Shown here piece by piece: positions 8,788-16,304 of a stretch of 64,000 nucleotides of DNA (within the stretch, counting starts at the first letter, position 1; the number at the start of each line of letters is the position of its first letter). The stretch is from positions 186,001-250,000 of the forward strand of contig NZ_QJJS01000005.1 in NCBI RefSeq assembly GCF_003201595.1, given 5' to 3'. The notes below the pieces were generated by a model. That model ran no database searches, was not told the DNA's origin, and worked only from the letters and a program-made list of their open reading frames with translations. Origin of the DNA: Sphaerotilus hippei. GTDB taxonomy: Bacteria; Pseudomonadota; Gammaproteobacteria; Burkholderiales; Burkholderiaceae_C. Position numbers and translations under genes: made by a program.

Positions 8788-9759
8788 TCAGTCGGCGTAG
8801 ACGCCGGCGGCCTTGATGACCGGGCCCCACTTGGCGGTCTCGGCCTCGACGAACTTCTTGTGCTCGGCCGGGTTCATGCGGGCATCGGAGACGACCACGG
8901 CGCCCAGGGCTTCCTGGCGCTTGTGGAAGTCGGCATCCTTCAGCGCCGCCTTCAATGCGGTGTTGAGCTTGTCGACCACTGCCTTGGGCGTGCCCTTGGG
9001 GGCGTACAGGCCGTGCCAGATCGTGACGTTGAAGCCCTTCAGGCCGGCCTCGTCCAGCGTGGGCAGGTTCTTCAGGGCTTCGGTGCCCAGGCGCTTGCTG
9101 GTGGTGACCGCGTAGGCCTTGACCTTGCCACTGGCGATCTGCGAGGTGGTGTTGGTGGTCTGGTCGCACATCAGGTCGACCTGGCCGCCGATCAGGTCGG
9201 TGATGGCCGGACCGGTGCCCTTGTAGGGCACGGTGGTCATGTCGACCTTCAGCGTGTTCTGGAACAGCAGGCCGCACAGGTGCGAAGCCGATCCCAGGCC
9301 CGCGTTGGCCAGGTTGATCTTGCCCTTGTTGGCGTCGATCCACTTGGACAGCTCGGCGTAGTTGCCCGCCGCCATCGACGGCCGGGCGATCAGCGTCATC
9401 GGCACCTCGTTGACCAGACCGAGGTATTCGAAGTCTTCCAGGCCCTTGTACTGCATCGTGCGGTAGAGCGCCGGCGCGGTGGCCATCGCCACGTGCGTCA
9501 GCAGCAGGGTGTAGCCGTCCGCGCTGGCCTTGGACACCTTGGTCGCGCCCAGCGTGCCGCCGGCACCGGCGGTGTTCTCGATGATGATCTGGCCACCCAG
9601 CGGCTTGCGCATCGCCTCGGCCAGGTCACGCGCCACCTTGTCGGTCGGGCCACCGGCGGTGAACGGAACGACCAGGGTGATGGGCTTCTCCGGATAACCC
9701 TGGGCGGCGACCGTGCTCGCCACGGCAGCCAGGGCAAGGGCCGTCATCGTCTGTTTCAT
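8788..9759 (-). CDS. Bug/TctC family tripartite tricarboxylate transporter substrate-binding protein
   Basis: This 323-residue periplasmic binding protein has a signal peptide ending near VASTVAAQ and the Bug-family start YPEKPITLVVPFTAGGPTDKVAR. The family segments ENTAGAGGTLGA, GQVDLMCDQ and WHGLYAPKGTPK are also present. Bug proteins bind carboxylates or other small anions and are very numerous in Burkholderiales, mostly without adjacent TctAB membrane partners, as here. The ATG at 9759 follows AGGAG. It lies downstream of the acyl-CoA-ligase/Liv cluster on the same strand, but a hairpin at 9845-9875 separates them. The ligand is unknown. Confidence 0.93.
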   Translation of the reverse strand: MKQTMTALALAAVASTVAAQGYPEKPITLVVPFTAGGPTDKVARDLAEAMRKPLGGQIIIENTAGAGGTLGATKVSKASADGYTLLLTHVAMATAPALYRTMQYKGLEDFEYLGLVNEVPMTLIARPSMAAGNYAELSKWIDANKGKINLANAGLGSASHLCGLLFQNTLKVDMTTVPYKGTGPAITDLIGGQVDLMCDQTTNTTSQIASGKVKAYAVTTSKRLGTEALKNLPTLDEAGLKGFNVTIWHGLYAPKGTPKAVVDKLNTALKAALKDADFHKRQEALGAVVVSDARMNPAEHKKFVEAETAKWGPVIKAAGVYAD

Positions 9760-9844
9760 GGAGTCTCCTGGTGGGTGCAAATGGATCTGTCGCCGGATCC
9801 TAGACCCACTGTCCGGTCTGTTCATCGCGGGAACTACGTAAGGC

Positions 9845-9875
9845 GGCCCGGGCGTGTGCTGTTCACGCCCGGGCC
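9845..9875 (-). terminator. Hairpin after the ligase/transporter cluster
   Basis: A perfect 12-bp GC-rich stem (9845-9856 with 9864-9875, 7-nt loop) begins 6 bp beyond the stop of the minus-strand ligase gene. There is no T tract, so it may act as an mRNA 3'-end stabiliser or an inefficient terminator. Confidence 0.5.
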
Positions 9876-9881
9876 GGCCTT

Positions 9882-11147
9882 TCAGCGGTAGCTGCGGGCA
9901 TCCTCGATGACCTTGCCATCGTTGGGCAGGCTGCCGGGCTCGCCGCGCTGCACGTCCGCCCTCAGCTTGGTGATCTCGCGCACGCTGGCGGCCACCTCGT
10001 CGCACAGCGTGGCGGGGGCGTCGGCGGGGGCCTCGATGCGCAGCGTCATGCGGTCTTGCGCCATCTCGCCCTCGACCACCAGGCGGGCCCGCCGGACCAG
10101 CGGGTGACGGCGCTGCACCTCGGCCACCTGCGAGGGGTGCACGAACATGCCACGCACCTTGGTGGTCTGGTCGGCCCGGCCCAGCCAGCCCCGGATGCGC
10201 CGCTGCGTGCGCCCGGTCGGGCAGGGGCCGGGCAGGATGGCCGACAGGTCGCCGGTGCCGAAGCGGATCAGCGGGTAGTCGCGGTTGAAGGTGGTCACCA
10301 CCACCTCGCCGACCTCGCCATCGGGCACCGGGTCGCCGGTGCCGGGCCGCACGATCTCGAGCAGCACGCCCTCGTCGATCACCAGGCCCTCCCGGGCCGG
10401 GGTCTCGTAGGCGATCAGGCCCAGGTCGGCGGTGGCGTAACACTGGTAGCCGTCGACGCCACGCTCGGCCAGCCAGTCGCGCAGCGACGGCGGAAAGGCC
10501 TCGCCGCTGAGCAGCGCCCGGCGCACGCTGCTGATGTCCGCGCCGGTCTCGGCGGCCTTGTCGATCAGGATCTTCAGGAAGCTGGGCGTGCCGATGTAGC
10601 CGTGCGGCCGCAGCTCGGCCATGGCCTGCAGCTGCAGCTCGGTGTGGCCCACGCCGCCGGCAAAGACGGTGCAGCCCAGCGCGTGGGCGCCGGTCTCCAT
10701 CATCGAGCCCGCCGGCGTCAGGTGGTAGCTGAAGCTGTTGTGGATCAGGTCGCCGGGCCGGAACCCGGCGGCGTGGATGGCTCGTGCCATGCGCCAGTAG
10801 TCGCCGCCCGTGCCCTCGGGCTCGTAGATCGGCCCGGGGCTCTGGAACACCCGGCGCGCGCCGGCCCCCGGGCCCTGGCCCCGCCAGCCGATCGTGGCGT
10901 GGCCGCCGAACACGTCGCTCGTGCGGGTGGCGCGCTGGCGCTCCAGCAGTTCGCTCTTGCGGGTGACCGGCACGCCGGCCAGCGCGTCGCGGCTGGTGAT
11001 GGTGGCGGGCTCGACCCCGGCCAGCCGTTCGGCCAGGGCCGGGGCCCGATCGCGGGCGTGGGCGATCTGCGCCGGCAGGGCCGCCAGCAGCGCGGCCTCC
11101 CGTTCGGCCGGGTCGCGCCGCTCCAGGGTGTCGTAGGCATCGTTCAT
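9882..11147 (-). CDS. Phenylacetate-CoA ligase (PaaK)-like protein lacking the canonical P-loop
   Basis: The 421-residue protein aligns by eye with the adenylate-forming PaaK family. Matching segments are GDLIHNSFSYHLTPAG, IGTPSFLKIL, SGEAFPPSLRDW, FGTGDLSAILPG, GRADQTTKVRGMFVHPSQ and the C-terminal PNDGK with its candidate catalytic lysine. The normal SSGTTGKP loop is replaced by FQSPGPIYEPEG (101-112), and the usual YGxTE motif reads YATADLG (237-243). ATP use is therefore uncertain. It lies 17 bp after the LivF-type ATPase gene and likely belongs to the same operon. A role in activating the transported acid is inference. Confidence 0.8.
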   Translation of the reverse strand: MNDAYDTLERRDPAEREAALLAALPAQIAHARDRAPALAERLAGVEPATITSRDALAGVPVTRKSELLERQRATRTSDVFGGHATIGWRGQGPGAGARRVFQSPGPIYEPEGTGGDYWRMARAIHAAGFRPGDLIHNSFSYHLTPAGSMMETGAHALGCTVFAGGVGHTELQLQAMAELRPHGYIGTPSFLKILIDKAAETGADISSVRRALLSGEAFPPSLRDWLAERGVDGYQCYATADLGLIAYETPAREGLVIDEGVLLEIVRPGTGDPVPDGEVGEVVVTTFNRDYPLIRFGTGDLSAILPGPCPTGRTQRRIRGWLGRADQTTKVRGMFVHPSQVAEVQRRHPLVRRARLVVEGEMAQDRMTLRIEAPADAPATLCDEVAASVREITKLRADVQRGEPGSLPNDGKVIEDARSYR

Positions 11148-11164
11148 CGTCGGTCTCCGGGCCC

Positions 11165-11971
11165 TCAGGCCAGCCAGCGCTTGCGCCGCTTGTAGCTCTT
11201 CACGTCCTTGAAGCTCTTGCGGTCGCCCCCGCCCATGCCGAGGTAGAACTCCTTGACGTCCTCGTTCTCGCGCAGGTCGCCGGCCGCGCCGTCCATCACG
11301 ATGCGGCCGTTCTCCAGGATGTAGCCGTAGTCGGCGTAGCGCAGCGCGATGTTGGTGTTCTGCTCGGCCAGCAGGAAGGTGACCCCTTCCTTGGTGTTGA
11401 GGTCCTTGACGATCTCGAACACCTCCTCGACGATCTGCGGCGCCAGGCCCATCGACGGCTCGTCGAGCAGCACCATCTTCGGGTTGGCCATCAGCGCGCG
11501 GCCGATCGCGCACATCTGCTGCTCGCCGCCCGAGGTGTAGGCGGCCTGGCTGCTGCGCCGGGTCTTCAGGCGCGGGAAGTAGGCGTAGACCTTCTCCAGC
11601 GTCTGGGCCACCGCGGCCTTGCCGTCGGTGCGGGTGTAGGCACCGGTCATCAGGTTGTCCTCGATGCTGAGGTGGGCGAAGCAGTGCCGGCCCTCCATCA
11701 CCTGGACCACGCCGCGCGTGACCATGTCGGCCGGCGTGAGCTTCTCGATGCGGTCGCCCCGCAGCTCGATCGAGCCTTTGGTGACGTCGCCGCGCTCGCC
11801 GGCCAGCAGGTTGCTGATCGCGCGCAGCGTGGTGGTCTTGCCCGCGCCGTTGCCACCCAGCAGGGCGACGACCTTGCCTTCGGGCACCTGCAGCGAGACG
11901 CCCTTGAGCACCAGGATCACGTGGTTGTAGATGACCTCGATGCCGTTGACGTTGAGAAGTACAGCGCTCAT
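11165..11971 (-). CDS. LivF-type ABC transporter ATP-binding protein
   Basis: This 268-residue ATPase belongs to a branched-chain amino acid-type (HAAT) importer. It has Walker A GGNGAGKTT near residue 40, Q-loop region VVQVMEGRHCF, an ABC signature TSGGEQQM (Thr replacing the usual Leu), Walker B KMVLLDEPSMGLAP and the H-loop region replaced by LLAEQN, as in LivF. The C-terminus is extended by a basic tail (DRKSFKDVKSYKRRKRW), longer than in LivF proper. It pairs with the LivG-type ATPase at 15516-16304. The substrate is probably not leucine, given the flanking CoA ligases. Confidence 0.93.
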   Translation of the reverse strand: MSAVLLNVNGIEVIYNHVILVLKGVSLQVPEGKVVALLGGNGAGKTTTLRAISNLLAGERGDVTKGSIELRGDRIEKLTPADMVTRGVVQVMEGRHCFAHLSIEDNLMTGAYTRTDGKAAVAQTLEKVYAYFPRLKTRRSSQAAYTSGGEQQMCAIGRALMANPKMVLLDEPSMGLAPQIVEEVFEIVKDLNTKEGVTFLLAEQNTNIALRYADYGYILENGRIVMDGAAGDLRENEDVKEFYLGMGGGDRKSFKDVKSYKRRKRWLA

Positions 11972-12061
11972 GCGTTCACCTTGTGTGTCAGGCCCGCGCG
12001 GCCGATCCGGGCGGGCCGGTCCGCGGGCGCGGGGCGGCGGCAGTCGCCGCCTCGGAGGGGC

Positions 12062-13393
12062 TCAGCTCTGGCAGTCCGCCGGGGCTCGGCGGGTGAGCTT
12101 CTTCTCGGTGGCGTAACGCTCGGACGCGGCCTTGATCATCGGCTTGAGGATCTGCTCGTCGGCCTGATACCAGTCCGAGCTGAAGCTCCACTTGGCGCCG
12201 TCCCAGGTGTGCACGCGGGCCCAGCTCGAGCCCATGTGGTCCTGGCACGAGGTGCTGACCGGGCGGATCACGCCGGTCAGGCCGAGGGCGGCGAGCTTCT
12301 TGTCGTCGAGCGCCAGGTTCTCCAGGCCCCAGCGCACCTGCTCGCCGGTCATGACCTTGCCCTTGCCGAAACGCTCCTGCGCGCGGCGCACGGCCTCGAC
12401 GCCCAGCGCCTGGATGATGACGCCGCGGGCGTAGAGCACCGAGCCGACCTCGTCCTTCGGGCCGCTGCCCTGGCCCTTGTCGTGCACCAGCTTGAGGATG
12501 TCCTGGATCACCTTGGGAGTCTGGCCCGAGGTGTTGAGCGCCAGCGCGTTGTAGCCCTTGGCGCCTTCGCCCACGTCCTTGACGTCCGGCTCCGCGCCGG
12601 CCCACCACACGCCGTACATCTTGTCGCGCGGGTAGCCGGTGGCCTGGGCCTCCTTCAGCGCGGTCGAGTTCATCACGCCCCAGCCCCACAGCAGCACGTA
12701 GTCGGGGCGCTGCTGGCGCACCTGCAGCCAGGCCGATTTCTGCTCCACGCCAGGCGCCGTGACCGGGATCTTCACCAGCTCGAAGCCGTGGGTCTTGCTG
12801 CGCTCCTCGAGCAGCGGCATCGGCTCCTTGCCGAAGGGGCTGTCGTGGTAGACCAGCGCGATCTTCTTGCCCTTGAGCTTGTCCAGCCCGCCGTTCTGCT
12901 TGCCCAGGTGCTGGATCAGGATGTCGGCGGCCGTCCAGTAGCTGCCCATCAGCGGGAAGTTCCACTTGAACACGCCGCCGTCCTGCGAGGCGGCCAGGCC
13001 GTAGCCCAGCGTGATCAGCGGGATCTTGTCGTTGGGCACCTTGTCGGTCAGCGCGAAGGTGATGCCGGTGGCCTGCGGGTCGAACAGCGAGGCCCCCTTG
13101 CCCTTGAGGCGCTCGTAGCACTCGACGCCCTTGTCGGTGGCGTAGCCGGTCTCGCATTCCTCGAAGGTCAGCTTCACGCCGTTCACGCCACCGTCACGGG
13201 CGTTGATCATCTTCAGGTAGTCCTGCTTGCCGTTGGCCCAGGGCACGCCGTTGGGCGCGTAGGGGCCGGTGCGGTAGACCAGCAGCGGGAAGAACTGCTC
13301 CTTGGCCTGGGCGAAGGAGGTGCCCGGCACGAGCGTGGCGCTGAGCCCGGTGGCGACAAGGGCGGCAGCGAGGGCAAGGGACTTCAAGGTCAT
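12062..13393 (-). CDS. ABC transporter substrate-binding protein (type 1 periplasmic fold)
   Basis: This 443-residue exported protein has a signal peptide (about 1-28, ending TSFAQA) and a type 1 periplasmic-binding-protein fold. Supporting segments are LLVYRTGPYAPNG, GVNGVKLTFEECETGYATDKGVECYERLKGKG, KKIALVYHDSPFGKEP and GVWWAGAEPDVKDVG. It is longer than LivJ/LivK and belongs to the subgroup found with fatty or aromatic acid CoA ligases. The ATG at 13393 gives the signal peptide; the open frame continues 27 codons upstream without exported character. It lies between the ATPase and permease genes of the same importer. Confidence 0.92.
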   Translation of the reverse strand: MTLKSLALAAALVATGLSATLVPGTSFAQAKEQFFPLLVYRTGPYAPNGVPWANGKQDYLKMINARDGGVNGVKLTFEECETGYATDKGVECYERLKGKGASLFDPQATGITFALTDKVPNDKIPLITLGYGLAASQDGGVFKWNFPLMGSYWTAADILIQHLGKQNGGLDKLKGKKIALVYHDSPFGKEPMPLLEERSKTHGFELVKIPVTAPGVEQKSAWLQVRQQRPDYVLLWGWGVMNSTALKEAQATGYPRDKMYGVWWAGAEPDVKDVGEGAKGYNALALNTSGQTPKVIQDILKLVHDKGQGSGPKDEVGSVLYARGVIIQALGVEAVRRAQERFGKGKVMTGEQVRWGLENLALDDKKLAALGLTGVIRPVSTSCQDHMGSSWARVHTWDGAKWSFSSDWYQADEQILKPMIKAASERYATEKKLTRRAPADCQS

Positions 13394-13474
13394 GGCAGTC
13401 TCCGTGGGGCAGGGTAGGGGTTGGAGAGAGAGCCGCTCTGGTGGCGGCTGGATCGGTGGCGTCAGCGGCGCCAT

Positions 13475-14539
13475 TCAGTGCGGGAAGGGCCACAGGCGCA
13501 GCTTCTCGCGGGCGGTGGACCACAGCCGCGCGATGCCGTGCGGCTCGACGATCAGGAAGAACACGATCAGCGCGCCGAAGATCATCACCGTCAGGTGCGA
13601 GGACAGCGCCGTGTCGATGGGGATGCCCACCATCGCCGGCAGGCTGTCGAGCAGGATGGGCAGCAGCACGATGAAGGCCGCGCCGAAGAAGCTGCCGACG
13701 ATCGAGCCCAGCCCGCCGATGATGATCATGAACAGCAGGTCGAAGGAGCGGGTGATGTTGAAGGCCGCCGGCTCCCACGAGCCCAGGTGCACGAAGCCCC
13801 ACAGCGCACCGGCCACGCCGACGATGAAGGAGCTGACCGCGAAGGCGCTCAGCTTGGCGTAGACCGGGCGGATGCCGATCACCGCCGCAGCCACGTCCAT
13901 GTCGCGCATGGCCATCCACTCGCGGCCGATCGCGCTGCGGGTCAGGTTCTTGGCCATCAGCGCGAACAGGCACAGGAAGGCCAGGCAGAACAGGTACTTC
14001 TGCACCGGCGACTCGATCGGCAGGCCCATCACGTTCAGCCCGGCCACGCTGACCGAGCCCGACGAGGAGTCGTTCGTCAGCCAGCGGATGCGCAGGAAGG
14101 CCCAGTCGGAGAAGAACTGCGCGGCCAGCGTCGCCACGGCCAGGTACAGGCCCTTGATGCGCAGGCTGGGCAGGCCGAACATCACGCCGATCACCGTCGA
14201 GCAGACCCCGCCGAGCAGCACCGCGGCGATCACCGGCATGCCCTCGATGCGCACGAAGAAGTTGTAGGCCCCGTAGGCGCCGATGGCCATGAAGGCGCCG
14301 GTGCCCAGCGAGATCTGGCCGCAGTAGCCCACCAGGATGTTCAGCCCCAGCGCGGCCATCGACAGGATCAGGAAGGGGATCAGGATCGCGCGCATCGTGT
14401 ACTCGCTGGCCAGCAAGGGCACGGCGAGGAAGGCGAAGGCGATGAAGCCGAGCACGAGCACGCGGTCCTGCGCGATCGGGAAGATCTGCTGGTCGGCGCG
14501 GTAGCTGGTCTTGAACTGGCCGTTCTCACGGTAGAGCAT
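13475..14539 (-). CDS. LivM-type ABC transporter permease
   Basis: The 354-residue inner-membrane permease has many hydrophobic segments (for example VLVLGFIAFAFLAVPLLAS and FLILSMAALGLNILVGYCGQISLG). The LivM hallmark GYCGQISLGTGAFMAIGAY is present, as is the EAA-like cytoplasmic loop GREWMAMRDMDVAAAVIGI that contacts the ATPases. A family GGLGSIVGSFFGAAF segment lies near the C-terminus. It forms the translocation pore with the LivH-type protein encoded 25 bp upstream. Confidence 0.95.
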   Translation of the reverse strand: MLYRENGQFKTSYRADQQIFPIAQDRVLVLGFIAFAFLAVPLLASEYTMRAILIPFLILSMAALGLNILVGYCGQISLGTGAFMAIGAYGAYNFFVRIEGMPVIAAVLLGGVCSTVIGVMFGLPSLRIKGLYLAVATLAAQFFSDWAFLRIRWLTNDSSSGSVSVAGLNVMGLPIESPVQKYLFCLAFLCLFALMAKNLTRSAIGREWMAMRDMDVAAAVIGIRPVYAKLSAFAVSSFIVGVAGALWGFVHLGSWEPAAFNITRSFDLLFMIIIGGLGSIVGSFFGAAFIVLLPILLDSLPAMVGIPIDTALSSHLTVMIFGALIVFFLIVEPHGIARLWSTAREKLRLWPFPH

Positions 14540-14564
14540 GTGCTTCTCCTTGTGCGCTCTGCGC

Positions 14565-15500
14565 TCAGACGCGGTCGATGATCTTTTCGCCGAACAGGCC
14601 CTGCGGGCGCACCAGCAGGAAGCCCAGCGCCATCACGTAGGCGAACCAGATCTCGATGCCCCCGCCCAGCATCGGGCCGATGTAGGCCTCCGACAGCTTC
14701 TCGCCCACCCCGATCAGCAGCCCGCCGATGATGGCGCCGGGCACCGAGGTCAGGCCGCCGAGGATCACCACCGGCAGGGCCTTGAGCGCGACCTGCGTCA
14801 GCGAGAACTGCACGCCCAGCTTGGAGCCCCAGATGATCCCGGCCACCAGCGCGGCGAAGCCCGCCACCGACCAGACGATCACCCAGATGCGCCGCAGCGG
14901 GATGCCGATGGACTGGGCCGCCTGGTGGTCGTCGGCCACCGCCCGCAGCGCCCGGCCGGTGCCCGTGTACTGGAAGAAGGCGGCCAGCGCGGCCACCAGC
15001 GCGGCGGCGATCAGCGCCGCGTACAGGTCCTCCTGGCTGATCAGGATGCCGCCCTGGAAGGTCGACTCGAACAGGAAGATCGGGTCCTTGGGCATGCCCA
15101 CGTCGATCTTGTAGATGTCCGAGCCGAACACGATCTGCCCCAGCCCCTCGAGCACGTAGGTGATGCCCAGCGTGGCCATCAGCAGCGTGATGCCCTCCTG
15201 GTTGACCAGCTTGCCGAGCACGTAGCGCTCGATCGCCCAGGCCACGCCCACCATCAGCACCATCGTCGCGGCGAAGGCCAGCAGGTTCACGAGCAGCTTG
15301 CTCTCCAGGCCGGTGCCCTTGCCGATCCATTCGGAGAAACGCGCCATCGCCAGCGCGGCGAACAGCACCATCGCCCCCTGCGCGAAGTTGAAGACGCCGC
15401 TGGCCTTGAAGATCAGCACGAAGCCGAGCGCGATCAGCGAATACAGCATGCCCGCCATCAGGCCGCCGAAGAGGGTTTCGAGAAACGGTCCCATCGTCAT
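14565..15500 (-). CDS. LivH-type ABC transporter permease
   Basis: This 311-residue permease partners LivM. It begins LFGGLMAGMLYSLIALGFVLIFKASGVFNFAQGAM, the characteristic LivH N-terminus. It has the coupling loop GRALRAVADDHQAAQSIGIPLRRI and the late GLTSVPGAIIGGLLIGVGE segment. An AGGAG-like site precedes the ATG at 15500. The gene lies 15 bp after the LivG-type ATPase, within one operon reading from 18247 to 9882. Confidence 0.95.
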   Translation of the reverse strand: MTMGPFLETLFGGLMAGMLYSLIALGFVLIFKASGVFNFAQGAMVLFAALAMARFSEWIGKGTGLESKLLVNLLAFAATMVLMVGVAWAIERYVLGKLVNQEGITLLMATLGITYVLEGLGQIVFGSDIYKIDVGMPKDPIFLFESTFQGGILISQEDLYAALIAAALVAALAAFFQYTGTGRALRAVADDHQAAQSIGIPLRRIWVIVWSVAGFAALVAGIIWGSKLGVQFSLTQVALKALPVVILGGLTSVPGAIIGGLLIGVGEKLSEAYIGPMLGGGIEIWFAYVMALGFLLVRPQGLFGEKIIDRV

Positions 15501-15515
15501 TGCTCCTGCACGCGT

Positions 15516-16304
15516 TCAGTGGCTGGTGCCGAGGTAGGCCCGGATCACGTCCTCGTTGGCACGCACCTCGTCGGGGCTGCCATCGCCGATCTTCTTGCCG
15601 TAGTCGAGCACCACGACGCGGTCGCTGATGTCCATGACCACGCCCATGTCGTGCTCGATCAGCACGATGGTGCTGCCGAACTCGTCGTTGACGTCGAGGA
15701 TGAAGCGGCACATGTCCTGTTTCTCCTCGACGTTCATGCCCGCCATCGGCTCGTCGAGCAGCAGCACCTGCGGCTCCATCGCCAGCGCGCGGCCCAGGTC
15801 GACGCGCTTCTGCAGGCCGTAGGGCAGGCGGCCGACCGGGGTCTTGCGGTGCGCCTGGATCTCGAGGAAGTCGATGATGTGCTCGACGAACTCGCGGTGC
15901 GCCTCCTCCTCGCGCTGCGCCGGCCCCCAGCGCAGCGCCTGCAGGAAGAGGTTGCTCCTCATCTTCAGGTTGCGCCCGGTCATCAGGTTGTCGATCACGC
16001 TCATGCCCTTGAACAGCGCCAGGTTCTGGAAGGTGCGCGCCACGCCCATCTCGGCGACCTGGCGGCTGTTCATGTGGCCGAAGGTCCGGCCGCGGAAGGT
16101 GATCGAGCCTTCCTGAGGCGCGTAGACGCCGTTGATGCAGTTGAGCATCGAGCTCTTGCCGGCACCGTTGGGGCCGATGATCGAGCGGATCTCGTGCTCG
16201 CGCACGTCGAAGCTGATGTCGGTGAGCGCCTTCACGCCGCCGAAGCGCAGCGAGATGTTGCGCACGTCGAGGATCACGTCCCCGCTCTGCTGGTCTTTGC
16301 TCAT
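15516..16304 (-). CDS. LivG-type ABC transporter ATP-binding protein
   Basis: This 262-residue ATPase has Walker A GPNGAGKSS, the degenerate signature LPYGLQKRVDLGRAL typical of LivG, Walker B QVLLLDEPMAGMN and the switch histidine in VLIEHDM. It energises the importer together with the LivF-type protein. Its ATG overlaps the stop of the upstream acyl-CoA ligase gene as ATGA (16301-16304), which supports translational coupling of the ligase and the transporter. Confidence 0.95.
   Translation of the reverse strand: MSKDQQSGDVILDVRNISLRFGGVKALTDISFDVREHEIRSIIGPNGAGKSSMLNCINGVYAPQEGSITFRGRTFGHMNSRQVAEMGVARTFQNLALFKGMSVIDNLMTGRNLKMRSNLFLQALRWGPAQREEEAHREFVEHIIDFLEIQAHRKTPVGRLPYGLQKRVDLGRALAMEPQVLLLDEPMAGMNVEEKQDMCRFILDVNDEFGSTIVLIEHDMGVVMDISDRVVVLDYGKKIGDGSPDEVRANEDVIRAYLGTSH

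Noticed and set aside
8788-10443. Apparent fusion of the Bug protein to about 227 upstream residues
   Set aside because: The extra part is an out-of-frame reading of the PaaK-like gene. The Bug ATG at 9759 has a ribosome-binding site and signal peptide.
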